DNA of 64,000 nt, taken from the NCBI GenBank assembly GCA_015061945.1, contig SUVP01000001.1, forward strand, positions 372,001 to 436,000, read 5' to 3'. Position 1 is the stretch's first letter; every line of letters begins with the position of its first letter. Made by a program: the position numbers and the translations under genes. The notes under the pieces are model-generated. The model was not told the origin of the DNA, searched no databases, and was given only the letters and a program-made list of their open reading frames with translations. Shown piece by piece: positions 35,520-44,773 of this stretch. This DNA comes from Opitutales bacterium. GTDB lineage: Bacteria; Verrucomicrobiota; Verrucomicrobiia; Opitutales; Intestinicryptomonadaceae.

Positions 35520-37112
35520 TTATTTCGAGCTTGCGTGTTCAAGAGCCTTTGCTACAAACGCACAGAATAGCGGATGTGGCTTTGTCGGCTTTGATTGGAA
35601 TTCTGGGTGGAAAGATACCCCGACAAACCATGGGTGGTCTTTCAATTCGACAACTTCAACTAAATCGCGTTTTGGATTTACACCAGCAATTTTCATTCCA
35701 GCTTCTGCGAGCTTGTCGCGATACAAATTATTAAATTCGTAACGATGGCGATGACGTTCCTTAATGAATTCTTCGCCGTATGCTTTTGCCGAAAGAGAAT
35801 CTTTTTCAAGCTGACATTCGTACGAACCTAAACGCATTGATGTACCCTTTTCGATATCTTCAACAAGAGTGATAACTGGGTTTTTAGTATTTGCGTCAAA
35901 TTCAGTACTATTTGCGTCAACCAAATTCATAACATTGCGAGCGTATTCGATAATCGCAACCTGCATACCCAAGCCAAGTCCAAAGTATGGAATGTTGTTT
36001 TCGCGAGCATATTTTGCCGACATAATCTTGCCTTGAATACCTCTGTCGCCAAAACCACCTGGGATAAGAACAGCATCGACACCTGCCAAAATCTTTTCAG
36101 CACCCTGTGCTTCAACTTCTTCAGAATCTACTCTGATAATCTTAACTGCACAATCGTTGCCAATTCCTGCGTGTGCGAGCGACTCATAAACCGACTTGTA
36201 TGCGTCTTGCAAGTTGATATATTTACCAACGACTGCAACCTTACATTCGCCCTTACTTGGAGATATCACACGGCGGACAATATCATTCCAACTGCTCATA
36301 TCGCTTTCAGGGCTATCGATGTGGAGTTTTTGAACAATCAAGTCTCCCATACCTTGCTTGTGGAGCATAATTGGGAGTTCGTAAATTGAATGTTCAACAT
36401 CGCGTTCTTCGATAACCGCACGTTGTTCGACATTACAGAACATCGAAAGCTTCATACGCATTTCGTCGTCCATAGGTTCTTCTGTACGGCAGACAAGAAT
36501 ATCTGGCTGAATACCTATTTCACGCAATTTTGCGACACTTTGTTGCGATGGCTTTGTCTTTAATTCGCCTGCAGCCTTCAAATAAGGGAGCAAAGTAATA
36601 TGAATAAAAAGTACGTTTTCCTTGCCGACTTCAAGCGAGAATTGACGCAACGCTTCCAAGTATGGCAAGCCTTCGATATCTCCTACTGTTCCACCGATTT
36701 CAGTGATGAGAACATCAACATCTTTACTTGCCGCATATAAGCGACCTTTAATCTCATTTGTGACGTGCGGAATTACTTGAACTGTATTTCCTTTATATTC
36801 GCCTCTGCGTTCTTTTTGCAAAACGTTTTCGTAAACTTGACCCGACGACATACTGTTGAATCGGCTCAACTTGCAGTGTGTAAAACGTTCGTAGTGCCCT
36901 AAATCGAGGTCTGTTTCTGCTCCGTCATCGAGAACATAAACTTCGCCGTGTTGAAATGGGCTCATCATTCCGGGGTCGACGTTCAAGTAAGGGTCAAATT
37001 TCTGCATTCTGACCTTGAGATTTCTCGTCTCTAAAAGGGCTCCTAACGTGCCCGATGTTAAACCTTTTCCTAAAGAGGAAACAACGCCGCCTGTGATAAA
37101 AATGTATTTCAT
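35520..37112 (-). CDS. pyrG: CTP synthase with the glutaminase nucleophile Cys replaced by Gly
   Basis: It aminates UTP to CTP using ATP and glutamine or ammonia. The 530-aa protein is full length. The synthetase domain is intact ([55 protein letters not shown] with its motifs, [20 protein letters not shown]). The class-I glutamine amidotransferase domain follows (~290-530) with [17 protein letters not shown] and the FHPEF His/Glu. In family members the nucleophile elbow reads G(I/L)CLGMQ; here the codon at 35973-35975 is GGC, giving Gly380. This would abolish glutamine hydrolysis and leave ammonia-dependent activity, unless it is a sequencing error (TGC to GGC is one base). Confidence 0.93.
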   Translation of the reverse strand: MKYIFITGGVVSSLGKGLTSGTLGALLETRNLKVRMQKFDPYLNVDPGMMSPFQHGEVYVLDDGAETDLDLGHYERFTHCKLSRFNSMSSGQVYENVLQKERRGEYKGNTVQVIPHVTNEIKGRLYAASKDVDVLITEIGGTVGDIEGLPYLEALRQFSLEVGKENVLFIHITLLPYLKAAGELKTKPSQQSVAKLREIGIQPDILVCRTEEPMDDEMRMKLSMFCNVEQRAVIEERDVEHSIYELPIMLHKQGMGDLIVQKLHIDSPESDMSSWNDIVRRVISPSKGECKVAVVGKYINLQDAYKSVYESLAHAGIGNDCAVKIIRVDSEEVEAQGAEKILAGVDAVLIPGGFGDRGIQGKIMSAKYARENNIPYFGLGLGMQVAIIEYARNVMNLVDANSTEFDANTKNPVITLVEDIEKGTSMRLGSYECQLEKDSLSAKAYGEEFIKERHRHRYEFNNLYRDKLAEAGMKIAGVNPKRDLVEVVELKDHPWFVGVSFHPEFQSKPTKPHPLFCAFVAKALEHASSK

Positions 37113-37236
37113 AACGGGGCTTGACTTTAATCATAGACAGACCAACCTTGGCAAGCATTTTCGGATTATTTTTTAATATTTTTTTATTATTTTTGCAATA
37201 TGTTTAAAATCAACTTCTTATAAATAATATATTTTA

Positions 37237-38298
37237 TTATAATTTATTTGTTTTTCTGTTCAATTTTCTTTTCGCTGTTTTTGCATTATGCCAATCGGGA
37301 GATACGAACGACGCCGTTATCGGTGTATTCGATGCAAATGGAGCGTTGAGAAAATCGGAGAGTCGGCGCACTGCGAGTTCACCAACAACATCGTTATGTT
37401 GGTTCATTCCCGACCACTCTGGATTTTTTGCACGACGTTCAAGTTGAACAAGTGCGACGTTTTTAGGTATTTTTACACCCAACTTTTCGAGCCATTTTTT
37501 TGGCGTATTGTACAAACACAAAATAGAATCGGGCTTATGTTTCAAATACCATTTTGCGAAGTTTTTTTCGGACTTAACAACGTCATTACTATGGAAGAAA
37601 GGTGGTATTCTATTTGCACTTTCTATTCTTAATTGTGCTTCGAGAAAACCGCCTGCAAATCGACCTTCCACAACTTCATGGATATTTTCATCTAACACTA
37701 ACGCTGGGCGTGTATACCCTAAATTAAGTAATTCTTTTACTGCATTCCTCGCCACTAAATATTGGTCGGCAGACGTGTAATCCAAGTGTGGATTATATGT
37801 GCGAAGTCCTACTGCGATAAATTTAAATTCCTTCCACAACTCCGAAAATTTGGGCGATAAATACGCACTATCATACATTCCCGCAAGCACACCACCTCTA
37901 ATCCCACGCGATTTAAATATTTTTATTAACGACTTTGCAGTCGTCCCTTTTTCGTACAAACAAAACGTATCTATATTGTACCCGATTTTTTCTGCTCCAC
38001 GAAAAATACCTTTGTGAAATTCTGAAAAAGTCGGGTGATTAACTAACACCGACTCATTTTCGACAGCCAACAACAATGCAATCGTTCCACAAAATTGCCC
38101 TGCTCCACGAAGTTTTATCGACGCCATTGTTTTGCAAATCTCGGCATCACGTTTATAACCTATCTTTTTTGCATATGCTAAAACTTTGTCTCGCAACTGC
38201 CCCGAAACGCCGTTTTTTCCACGCAAAGCGAGACTAACCGACATTTTTGAAATACCGAGCTCTTTTGAAATATCAGATAGCGACACAACTTTTTTCAT
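37237..38298 (-). CDS. LacI-family transcriptional regulator
   Basis: The 353-aa DNA-binding repressor/activator has an N-terminal LacI helix-turn-helix (residues ~5-50: VSLSDISKELGISKMSVSLALRGKNGVSGQLRDKVLAYAKKIGY) including a hinge region. A periplasmic-binding-protein-like effector domain follows, with FHKGIFRGAEKIGYNI, GGVLAGMYDS, YTSADQYLVARNAVKELLNLGYTRPALV and VALVQLERR. The effector is probably a sugar; it cannot be named. It is divergent from a Gfo/Idh/MocA oxidoreductase with a 17-bp palindrome between them, which suggests that it controls that gene and itself. Confidence 0.9.
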   Translation of the reverse strand: MKKVVSLSDISKELGISKMSVSLALRGKNGVSGQLRDKVLAYAKKIGYKRDAEICKTMASIKLRGAGQFCGTIALLLAVENESVLVNHPTFSEFHKGIFRGAEKIGYNIDTFCLYEKGTTAKSLIKIFKSRGIRGGVLAGMYDSAYLSPKFSELWKEFKFIAVGLRTYNPHLDYTSADQYLVARNAVKELLNLGYTRPALVLDENIHEVVEGRFAGGFLEAQLRIESANRIPPFFHSNDVVKSEKNFAKWYLKHKPDSILCLYNTPKKWLEKLGVKIPKNVALVQLERRAKNPEWSGMNQHNDVVGELAVRRLSDFLNAPFASNTPITASFVSPDWHNAKTAKRKLNRKTNKL

Positions 38299-38323
38299 AG
38301 CACAATAAATTTTCTCAAAGAAC

Positions 38324-38340
38324 TACTTTACAGTAAAGTA
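38324..38340. promoter_or_regulatory. Palindromic candidate operator between lacI-type regulator and oxidoreductase
   Basis: TACTTTAC-A-GTAAAGTA has perfect 8-bp arms around one central base, 26 bp upstream of the regulator start and 73 bp upstream of the oxidoreductase start. The position in a 114-bp divergent promoter region fits an operator of the adjacent regulator. Confidence 0.5.
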
Positions 38341-38412
38341 AAATATTGAATTTTTTTAATTGAAACAAAATCTGCAAAATTCAAACTCAAATCTGCAAAC
38401 GAGGAAAAACTT

Positions 38413-39795
38413 ATGAAAAAAAATACAGTCAAAAGAAGAAATTTTATCAAGACTACTGCAACGGGAACTCTCGGCTATATGTTGCTTTCGGGTTGCCAAT
38501 CAGTAGCTAAAAAAGTCGACGCCAACAGTAAGTTGAATGTCGCATATATCGGTATCGGTGGACGTGGACACTTCCTTGCAAAAGATCTTTTCAATTACGA
38601 AAAGGTAAACTCGGTAGCACTCTGCGATGTCGATGACCAATATGCGTCAAGAACATATCGACTTGCTCCAAAGCTCCCAAAATTTGCGGACTATCGTGTT
38701 ATGCTCGACAAGATGGGCAAAGATATCGACGCTGTTGTTATCGCAACACCAGACCACGCACACTACCCTATCGCAACTTGGGCGATGTCGATGGGTAAAC
38801 ATATTTATCTCGAAAAGCCGATGACACGCACAGTGTGGGAATCACGTAAATTACGAGACCTCGCCGAAAAGACTGGCTTGACAACACAACTCGGCAATCA
38901 AGGTCATGGAGCTTCGTGGTGGAAAGATGCATCTGAATGGTACAAGTCTGGCTTGATTGGCGAAGTCGTAGAAATGTATAACTGGACCGACCGCCCTGTT
39001 TGGAATCAAGGTCCATATCAAGTTCCAGACGGAAAAGAAAAAGTACCGATTACTCTCGATTACGACTTGTGGTTGAATGTCGCACCATACACACCATACT
39101 CATCAAAAATCGTACCATTCCACTGGCGTGGATTCAGAAACTATGGAACAGGTGCAATGGGCGACCACGCTTGCCACTCGCTCGACTGGTTCTACTCTGC
39201 ACTCGATTTAGGTATGCCTACAAAAGTCAAAACTATCGCAAGCCAATATACTGAATTTGGATGGCCAAAACACACTACGACAGAATTTGAATTTGCACCA
39301 AAAGGCAATCGCCCTGCAATAAAATTGTATTGGTCAGACGCTTCAGTAAAGCCAAAAGAAGTAAAGCGATTGGCTCCTGACGAACTCGCAAAAATGGCAA
39401 ACGGCGGAGCTATTGTCGGCACAAAAGAAACAATAGTTTGCTACGATCAATTTGGCAATCGCACAATGATTACTCCTCGTGAAAGAATGATTGAGCTAAA
39501 GAAAGCAAATGCTCTTCCGCCAAAGACATTGCCACGCACAAAAGAAAGCCATACTCGCAACTGGGTTAACGCATGTCTTTCGGGCAAAAAAGCCGACTCG
39601 GACATTGCCACATACGCTTCAAAAATCAACGAGTTTGTTTTGCTTGGTGCGTTGTCAACATTCTTCTCTGGTCAAGAATTGCATTACGACGACAAGCTTG
39701 GTAAATTCACAAATTGCGACCAAGCAAACGATATGTTCTTCAGCAGATATAAATATCGCAAAGAATTCCTTATCTCGCAAAAGTTCGATATGTAA
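38413..39795 (+). CDS. Tat-exported Gfo/Idh/MocA-family oxidoreductase
   Basis: The 460-aa NAD(P)-dependent oxidoreductase has an N-terminal twin-arginine motif (KRRNFIKTT) followed by a hydrophobic stretch ending in LLSGC, so it is a predicted Tat lipoprotein. The Rossmann part has LNVAYIGIGGRGHF and CDVDDQYA. The family lysine lies in IYLEKPMTRTVWESR (about residue 137). The catalytic domain has GDHACHSLDWFYSALDLG. Secreted members of this family are abundant in Verrucomicrobiota, Planctomycetes and Bacteroidetes and act on glycosides or sugar acids; the substrate is unknown. GAGGA lies 8-10 nt before the ATG. Confidence 0.88.
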   Translation: MKKNTVKRRNFIKTTATGTLGYMLLSGCQSVAKKVDANSKLNVAYIGIGGRGHFLAKDLFNYEKVNSVALCDVDDQYASRTYRLAPKLPKFADYRVMLDKMGKDIDAVVIATPDHAHYPIATWAMSMGKHIYLEKPMTRTVWESRKLRDLAEKTGLTTQLGNQGHGASWWKDASEWYKSGLIGEVVEMYNWTDRPVWNQGPYQVPDGKEKVPITLDYDLWLNVAPYTPYSSKIVPFHWRGFRNYGTGAMGDHACHSLDWFYSALDLGMPTKVKTIASQYTEFGWPKHTTTEFEFAPKGNRPAIKLYWSDASVKPKEVKRLAPDELAKMANGGAIVGTKETIVCYDQFGNRTMITPRERMIELKKANALPPKTLPRTKESHTRNWVNACLSGKKADSDIATYASKINEFVLLGALSTFFSGQELHYDDKLGKFTNCDQANDMFFSRYKYRKEFLISQKFDM

Positions 39796-39807
39796 AATTA
39801 CATGGCA

Positions 39808-39850
39808 CAAAAAAAAGACAGAAGTTTTCACACTTCTGTCTTTTTTTTAA
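39808..39850. terminator. Convergent bidirectional terminator (oxidoreductase / glgC)
   Basis: A 14-bp stem AAAAAAGACAGAAG / CTTCTGTCTTTTTT (39811-39824, 39833-39846) has an A-run before and a T-run after it. Confidence 0.92.
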
Positions 39851-39863
39851 TATCAACTAAAAA

Positions 39864-41144
39864 TTATATTTTAGTTCCACTTGGGATGACCGCATCTTTT
39901 GTTACAATCAAGACACCGTCGCGAACATACAAACCTTCGGCTTCCCACTTATCTGGCTTGCCGTCTGGGTTGAGAACGCAATTATCGCCAATGCGTGCGT
40001 TTTTATCGATAATCGCATTTTCAATTTTACAATTCTGCCCGATACCAATCAAAGGCATTCCATTTGCTTTGGCGATTGCAATTTCTTCGTCAGTTTCGTA
40101 CTTATCAGCACCCATCATCACTACATTTTTGAGCGATGTGCCGTCGCCGATAATCGAGCGAATACCAATTACGCAACGTTCGAGAGAATCTGCGTAAACG
40201 ACAGATCCGTCGGCAATATTTGCCCTGTCGATTTTTGCACCAAAGACTTTTGCTCCGGGGAGGAATCGGCAGTGAGTATAAATTGGTTTATCTTGACGAT
40301 GAAAGTCGAAGTCTGGGTTTGGGTCTGCAAGTGCGATGTTTGCTTCAAAGAATGCACCGACAGTACCGATATCTTCCCAGTAGCCGTCAAAAATATACGC
40401 ACAAAGTTTTTTCTTTGAGAGCAAGCCAGGGATAATTTCTTTACCGAAATCCATTTCTTTCCCCGACATCGCTTCTTCAAGAACTTTTTGCGAGAAAATG
40501 TAAATACCCATCGATGCCAAGCAGTAATCGCCTTGTGGATTTTTCAAACTTGTCTTGAGGTTGTCGCCCACAACAAATTTATCGATAACTTTTTCGTCCT
40601 TTGGTTTTTCTGCGAACTCGACAATTTCGAGGGAATCGTTGACACGCATCACGCCCAAACTCGACGCTTCTGAACGTGGCATCGGCTTAGCTGCGATTGT
40701 AATATCGGCATTGTTTTCGATATGGCGTGCGAGCATCTCATTAAAGTTCATCTGATAGAGTTGGTCGCCCGATAAAATCAAATAATAGCAGTTATCGCCA
40801 TGTCGTTGGAAGTGGTGCATATTTTTGCGGACTGCGTCAGCAGTGCCTTGGTACCAATCTCCACTTGCGTCGGTTTGTTCCGCTGCGAGAATATCGACAA
40901 ATCCACTTCCGAAAGAATCGAATTTATATGTTTGTTGAATGTGTTTGTGCAACGACGCTGTTTGGAATTGCGATAGCAAATATATACTATTGAAACCCGA
41001 ATTTATGCAGTTGCTAATCGGGATATCAACCAATCTATATTTGCCAGCAAGAGGTGCTGCTGGCTTGCAACGATGCTTTGTTAATGGATACAAGCGAGTG
41101 CCTCTACCACCGCCCATAATTATACTTATTACATTATTTGCCAT
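39864..41144 (-). CDS. glgC: Glucose-1-phosphate adenylyltransferase
   Basis: It makes ADP-glucose for glycogen synthesis. The ATG at 41144 gives 426 aa. The nucleotidyl-transfer domain has MGGGRGTRLYPLTKHRCKPAAPLAGKYRLVDIPISNC, FGSGFVDILAAEQ, the WYQGTADAVR motif, ILSGDQLYQM and the FAEKPKD glucose-1-phosphate-binding Lys. A C-terminal left-handed beta-helix (about residues 290-426) ends with typical hexapeptide repeats (NAIIDKNARIGDNCVL). An upstream ATG at 41171 would add nine residues not in the family. No other glg genes are nearby. The secreted amylase at 32209 shows the organism also degrades alpha-glucan. Confidence 0.95.
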   Translation of the reverse strand: MANNVISIIMGGGRGTRLYPLTKHRCKPAAPLAGKYRLVDIPISNCINSGFNSIYLLSQFQTASLHKHIQQTYKFDSFGSGFVDILAAEQTDASGDWYQGTADAVRKNMHHFQRHGDNCYYLILSGDQLYQMNFNEMLARHIENNADITIAAKPMPRSEASSLGVMRVNDSLEIVEFAEKPKDEKVIDKFVVGDNLKTSLKNPQGDYCLASMGIYIFSQKVLEEAMSGKEMDFGKEIIPGLLSKKKLCAYIFDGYWEDIGTVGAFFEANIALADPNPDFDFHRQDKPIYTHCRFLPGAKVFGAKIDRANIADGSVVYADSLERCVIGIRSIIGDGTSLKNVVMMGADKYETDEEIAIAKANGMPLIGIGQNCKIENAIIDKNARIGDNCVLNPDGKPDKWEAEGLYVRDGVLIVTKDAVIPSGTKI

Positions 41145-41286
41145 GAGTTTTTCTTTCAAAAATTTTCCCAACCGAAAGCACTAAAAACACTTGCGGATAC
41201 ACACAGGAATCAAACAGCACAATTGCCGTCTGCATACTTCATTATTATTTAGTATCGTAAAAAATCCAGCTTTTTTTTAAGAAATT

Positions 41287-41318
41287 ACAAAAAAAGCGAA
41301 ACAAAATTTTTGTTCCGC
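41287..41318 (-). terminator. Terminator of pyrD
   Basis: On the minus strand GCGGAACAAA pairs with TTTGTTTCGC (one G-U) and is followed by TTTTTTTG. Confidence 0.75.
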
Positions 41319-41345
41319 ATTTTTGATAAAACATATTTCAAAATT

Positions 41346-42413
41346 TTAGAGCCAATTTTTATCACGCCAAAGGAGCGAGTTCGCCAAGCTTCTCGCATAG
41401 AATGGTCCACGATAAATCATACCAGTGTAAATTTGAACTAAACTTGCACCAGCGTTGACCATTTGCCCTGCTCTTTCGACATCGGTAATTCCACCGACAC
41501 CAATAATCGGGAGCTTCCCTTCTGTCGCCTTTGCGATGTACGAGACAATTTCGAGCGATTTTTCAAAAAGTGGTTTTCCGCTCATACCGCCCTTTGTTTC
41601 CATTTTTGGATCGGTTCGGGTGATAGTCGTGTTTGTAGCACAAATGCCATCGAGCCCAAGTTCAAACAAGATAGAAAGGATTGCGTCGATATCAGCAAAA
41701 GTGAGGTCTGGAGCAATCTTCAAAATAATCGGGATTTTTGGACATCCGAGTTTTTTCGCTCTATCCTCATTTGCCGTTTTCACAGCACCTAAAAGATTTG
41801 GGAGGAAGTTTGCACCTTGCAATTTACGGAGCTCTGGCGTATTCGGACTACTTACATTGATTACAAAAAAGTCAGCATAATCTGCGAGAGTATTAAAACT
41901 AAATAAATAGTCTTCCGCCGCTTCTTCAAGAGGTGTAATTTTCGACTTCCCGATATTTACACCAAGCGGACACTTTTTTGTTATCGCACGATTTTTATCG
42001 AGCACTGCACCGAGACGTTTTGCGATTGCTTCTGCCCCATCATTTGGGAATCCGCAAGAGTTCACAACAGCTTCTGCGTATGGATAACGGAACAAGCGTG
42101 GTTTTGGATTTCCAGGTTGTTTAAATCGGGTTATTGTGCCGATTTCAGTGTGTCCGAAACCGAACGCTGCGGCTGCACGCCAAACAGTAGCTTCTTTATC
42201 GAAACCTGCTGCGAGCCCAACTCTATTGGGGAAATCGAGACCAAAAAGTTTGATAGGTTTTTCAGTTTTAACCAAGTTTAAATACTCCATCACCGCACGG
42301 AGAGGCGGAACAACGGAGACTGTATACATAGCCTTCAAAGCTAAATCGTGTGCGAGTTCTGGATTCTGCGTAAAGAGAATCGGTCGCATAATTTTTTCGT
42401 AAAAAACGTCCAT
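41346..42413 (-). CDS. pyrD: Dihydroorotate dehydrogenase (quinone), class 2
   Basis: A membrane-associated flavoprotein that oxidises dihydroorotate to orotate, the fourth step of UMP synthesis. At 355 aa it has the extra N-terminal helices of class 2 (MRPILFTQNPELAHDLALKAM) that reach the quinone. FMN and substrate motifs are GLAAGFDKEATVW, FGHTEIGTITRFKQPGNPKPRLFR, NSCGFPNDG, LGVNIGKSK, NVSSPNTPELRKLQ with the catalytic Ser, KIAPDLTF, TNTTITRTD and GVGGI. The ATG at 42413 gives the normal start. It stands alone, divergent from sulP. Confidence 0.95.
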   Translation of the reverse strand: MDVFYEKIMRPILFTQNPELAHDLALKAMYTVSVVPPLRAVMEYLNLVKTEKPIKLFGLDFPNRVGLAAGFDKEATVWRAAAAFGFGHTEIGTITRFKQPGNPKPRLFRYPYAEAVVNSCGFPNDGAEAIAKRLGAVLDKNRAITKKCPLGVNIGKSKITPLEEAAEDYLFSFNTLADYADFFVINVSSPNTPELRKLQGANFLPNLLGAVKTANEDRAKKLGCPKIPIILKIAPDLTFADIDAILSILFELGLDGICATNTTITRTDPKMETKGGMSGKPLFEKSLEIVSYIAKATEGKLPIIGVGGITDVERAGQMVNAGASLVQIYTGMIYRGPFYARSLANSLLWRDKNWL

Positions 42414-42556
42414 AGTTAAAAAATTTCGATTGAGTTATAAATTACACAAAAAAAAATCGCAAGCAATAACCACAATATTGTGTAATTTTTGAGTTCAAAC
42501 TTGACTTAAATCGGATTGCTGTTTTTTATTTTCTCGAACGTATTTGAGGACTGACA

Positions 42557-44335
42557 TTGAAATTTTCATTTAACAAACAACACGAAAATTGGAAACCAGT
42601 TTCACTGTTGCCTTTGGTCGCACAGATGAAAGGTTATTCAACGTCAAAGCTCGGCGATGATCTTCGAGCTGGATTTAATGTCGCAGTGTTGTCATTCCCT
42701 GTAAATATGGCGTATGCACTCGTTGCAGGTTTGCCGATTTCATTTGGTATTTTTAGTGGAATTATCGCATCGCTTATCGGACTTATTTTTTGCCGTTCAG
42801 TATACATCACTTTTGGACCAAGTAATGCGACGGCAGTTATGCTCCTTTCTTCATTTGCTGCAGGTGGATTGCTCACAGAAACTGCCCGAATAGAAGCCTT
42901 GCCAAACATCTTGCTGATGGTCGGTATTTTTATGATTGCTATGAGCGTCTTTAAATTGACGTTCTTTATCTCATACATTTCGAGAATGGTTATCATCGGG
43001 CATATCACAAGTTCTGCCTTGCTGATTTTTGTGAATCAAATGCGAAACTTGCTCGGGTTCTCCTATGCCAACGGGCTCCATCCAATCACACTTATCGACA
43101 CAATTTGTGCGACTGCAGTTTCAATTAAAGACACAAAAATTGAATCGTTGATAATTGCAATCGCAACGCTTGCGATATTTTTCCCATTAAAGAAATTTGC
43201 AAAAAAACTTCCAGCCGAAGGTATCACTCTGATTCTCGTCGGAATAGTATGCTATGTGTGCGTTGAGTTTTTCGGAATCAATATCGACAGACTCTCGACT
43301 GTCACTGTCGATTCATGGAATTTTACAGTTCCCGATTTTAGCATTTTCGGAATAAAAGAATCGGCATCGTGTGCTTTGGCGATTACACTTTTGGCGACAA
43401 TAGAAGCGTTTTCGATTGGCAAAAGTCTCGCCTCGCAAAGAGCTGATAGGCTCGATACAAACCAAGAAATGTTTGCGTTGGGGATGGCAAATGTCGGTTG
43501 TGCATTTGGCTCGAGTACACTTGCGTCTGGCTCGCTCACTCGTTCGACACTTGCAATAAATAGCAACGCACAAACATCGCTTTTCAATTTATTCACTGCA
43601 ATCTTCACAATCATTGCAGTTCTACTTTTTGGCGGTGCGGTTGAATATGTACCAAAATCGACACTCGCACTTATCGTTGTCTACACAAGCGTTACTTTGA
43701 TAAAACCAGCGATTATAAAAATTGCACTGAAAAGTACATGGTCCGACGCAATCGTGTTCACAACGACATTCCTAACTGGCGTATGTTCGACACTCGACAA
43801 CGCAATCTTTGCTGGCGTTGCAGTGTCAATCCTCTGTTTCCTCCGCAAAGCAAGCGAACCCGAAGTTATCGAGTACGCAATTGGCGACGATGGCGAGCTG
43901 GAAAAAATCGGGAACAAAACTGCTCGTTCTGAAGCCGAAGTTTCAATAGTTCACGTTGAAGGCAATATGTTCTTTGGTGCGTCTGATGTAATACAAAATC
44001 AAATACGCCGAATCTCTGCCGAACCAAATATGAAAGTTCTTATTTTGAAACTTCGCAACGCAATCAATTTTGACGCTACAAGCGTTCTGGATATCGAAGA
44101 ACTCAACCGTCGTCTCAAGAAATCGAATCGCACTCTTATGATGTGCGAAGTTCGCGAACCTATTATGAAAGTCCTGAAAAAATCGGGCTTGTACAATCAA
44201 ATCGGTGCAGATAACATATTTGAAAACGACGAAGACAACCCGACTCTTTCCGCTGCTCGAGCAATAAAATCGGCACAAAAATATATCACAAAAGGTGGTG
44301 TTTCAATCTACGCTTCAGCACCAGTTGAAAAATAA
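42557..44335 (+). CDS. SulP-family anion transporter with STAS domain
   Basis: A predicted inner-membrane symporter or exchanger for sulfate, bicarbonate or another anion. The 592-aa protein has a hydrophobic core (~35-430) with SulP signatures FNVAVLSFPVNMAYALVAGLPISFGI and GPSNATAVMLLSSF (residues ~90-105), then a cytoplasmic STAS domain (~465-580: VHVEGNMFFGASDV, LILKLRNAINFDATSVLDIEEL). The start is a TTG at 42557 with GAGGA at 42546-42550, six bases upstream; the first ATG in frame would remove the conserved N-terminus. It heads the run sulP-rlmH-unknown-lutABC. The substrate is not decided; STAS-bearing SulPs with lactate genes could handle bicarbonate or sulfate. Confidence 0.88.
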   Translation: MKFSFNKQHENWKPVSLLPLVAQMKGYSTSKLGDDLRAGFNVAVLSFPVNMAYALVAGLPISFGIFSGIIASLIGLIFCRSVYITFGPSNATAVMLLSSFAAGGLLTETARIEALPNILLMVGIFMIAMSVFKLTFFISYISRMVIIGHITSSALLIFVNQMRNLLGFSYANGLHPITLIDTICATAVSIKDTKIESLIIAIATLAIFFPLKKFAKKLPAEGITLILVGIVCYVCVEFFGINIDRLSTVTVDSWNFTVPDFSIFGIKESASCALAITLLATIEAFSIGKSLASQRADRLDTNQEMFALGMANVGCAFGSSTLASGSLTRSTLAINSNAQTSLFNLFTAIFTIIAVLLFGGAVEYVPKSTLALIVVYTSVTLIKPAIIKIALKSTWSDAIVFTTTFLTGVCSTLDNAIFAGVAVSILCFLRKASEPEVIEYAIGDDGELEKIGNKTARSEAEVSIVHVEGNMFFGASDVIQNQIRRISAEPNMKVLILKLRNAINFDATSVLDIEELNRRLKKSNRTLMMCEVREPIMKVLKKSGLYNQIGADNIFENDEDNPTLSAARAIKSAQKYITKGGVSIYASAPVEK

Positions 44336-44336
44336 T

Positions 44337-44771
44337 ATGCTCAAGCTAATCACAGTCGGAAAAATGAAAAACCGTGCACTTGCCGAAATTTGTGCAGATT
44401 TTACCGATAGACTCAAACGCTTCGGCGGACTCGAAATTGTCGAATTAAAAGACTCGACACCAGAGAAAGAAGGCGAGAGAATAATAGAGTCTTTGAAAAA
44501 TTTTAAAGGCAGGGTTTATGTTATGAGCGAAGAAGGCAGAACTTTTTCATCAAAAGAGTTCTCGCAAAGATTGGAACAAGACGAGCTAATCGGCGGAAGT
44601 TCATTTGTTATCGGAAGTGCGTACGGGCTTTCCGAAGCAACAAAAAAACGTGCCGATATACTGATGTCGATGTCGCCAATGACCTTTACACACGAGTTTG
44701 CTCGTGCAATTCTTATCGAGCAAATTTATCGAGCTAAAACAATCACAGCAAAAACTGGATACCACCACTAA
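44337..44771 (+). CDS. rlmH: 23S rRNA (pseudouridine-1915-N3) methyltransferase
   Basis: A SPOUT-fold methyltransferase that modifies pseudouridine 1915 in helix 69 of 23S rRNA. The ATG at 44337, one base after the sulP stop, gives 144 aa, slightly shorter than the usual ~155. It has MLKLITVGKMKNRAL at the start, YVMSEEGRTFSSKEFSQ, the knot region FVIGSAYGLSEATKKRA, and the C-terminal FARAILIEQIYRAKTITAKTGYHH. The GG(A/P)YG motif is GSAYG here. Translation coupling with sulP is likely. Confidence 0.92.
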   Translation: MLKLITVGKMKNRALAEICADFTDRLKRFGGLEIVELKDSTPEKEGERIIESLKNFKGRVYVMSEEGRTFSSKEFSQRLEQDELIGGSSFVIGSAYGLSEATKKRADILMSMSPMTFTHEFARAILIEQIYRAKTITAKTGYHH

Positions 44772-44773
44772 TT

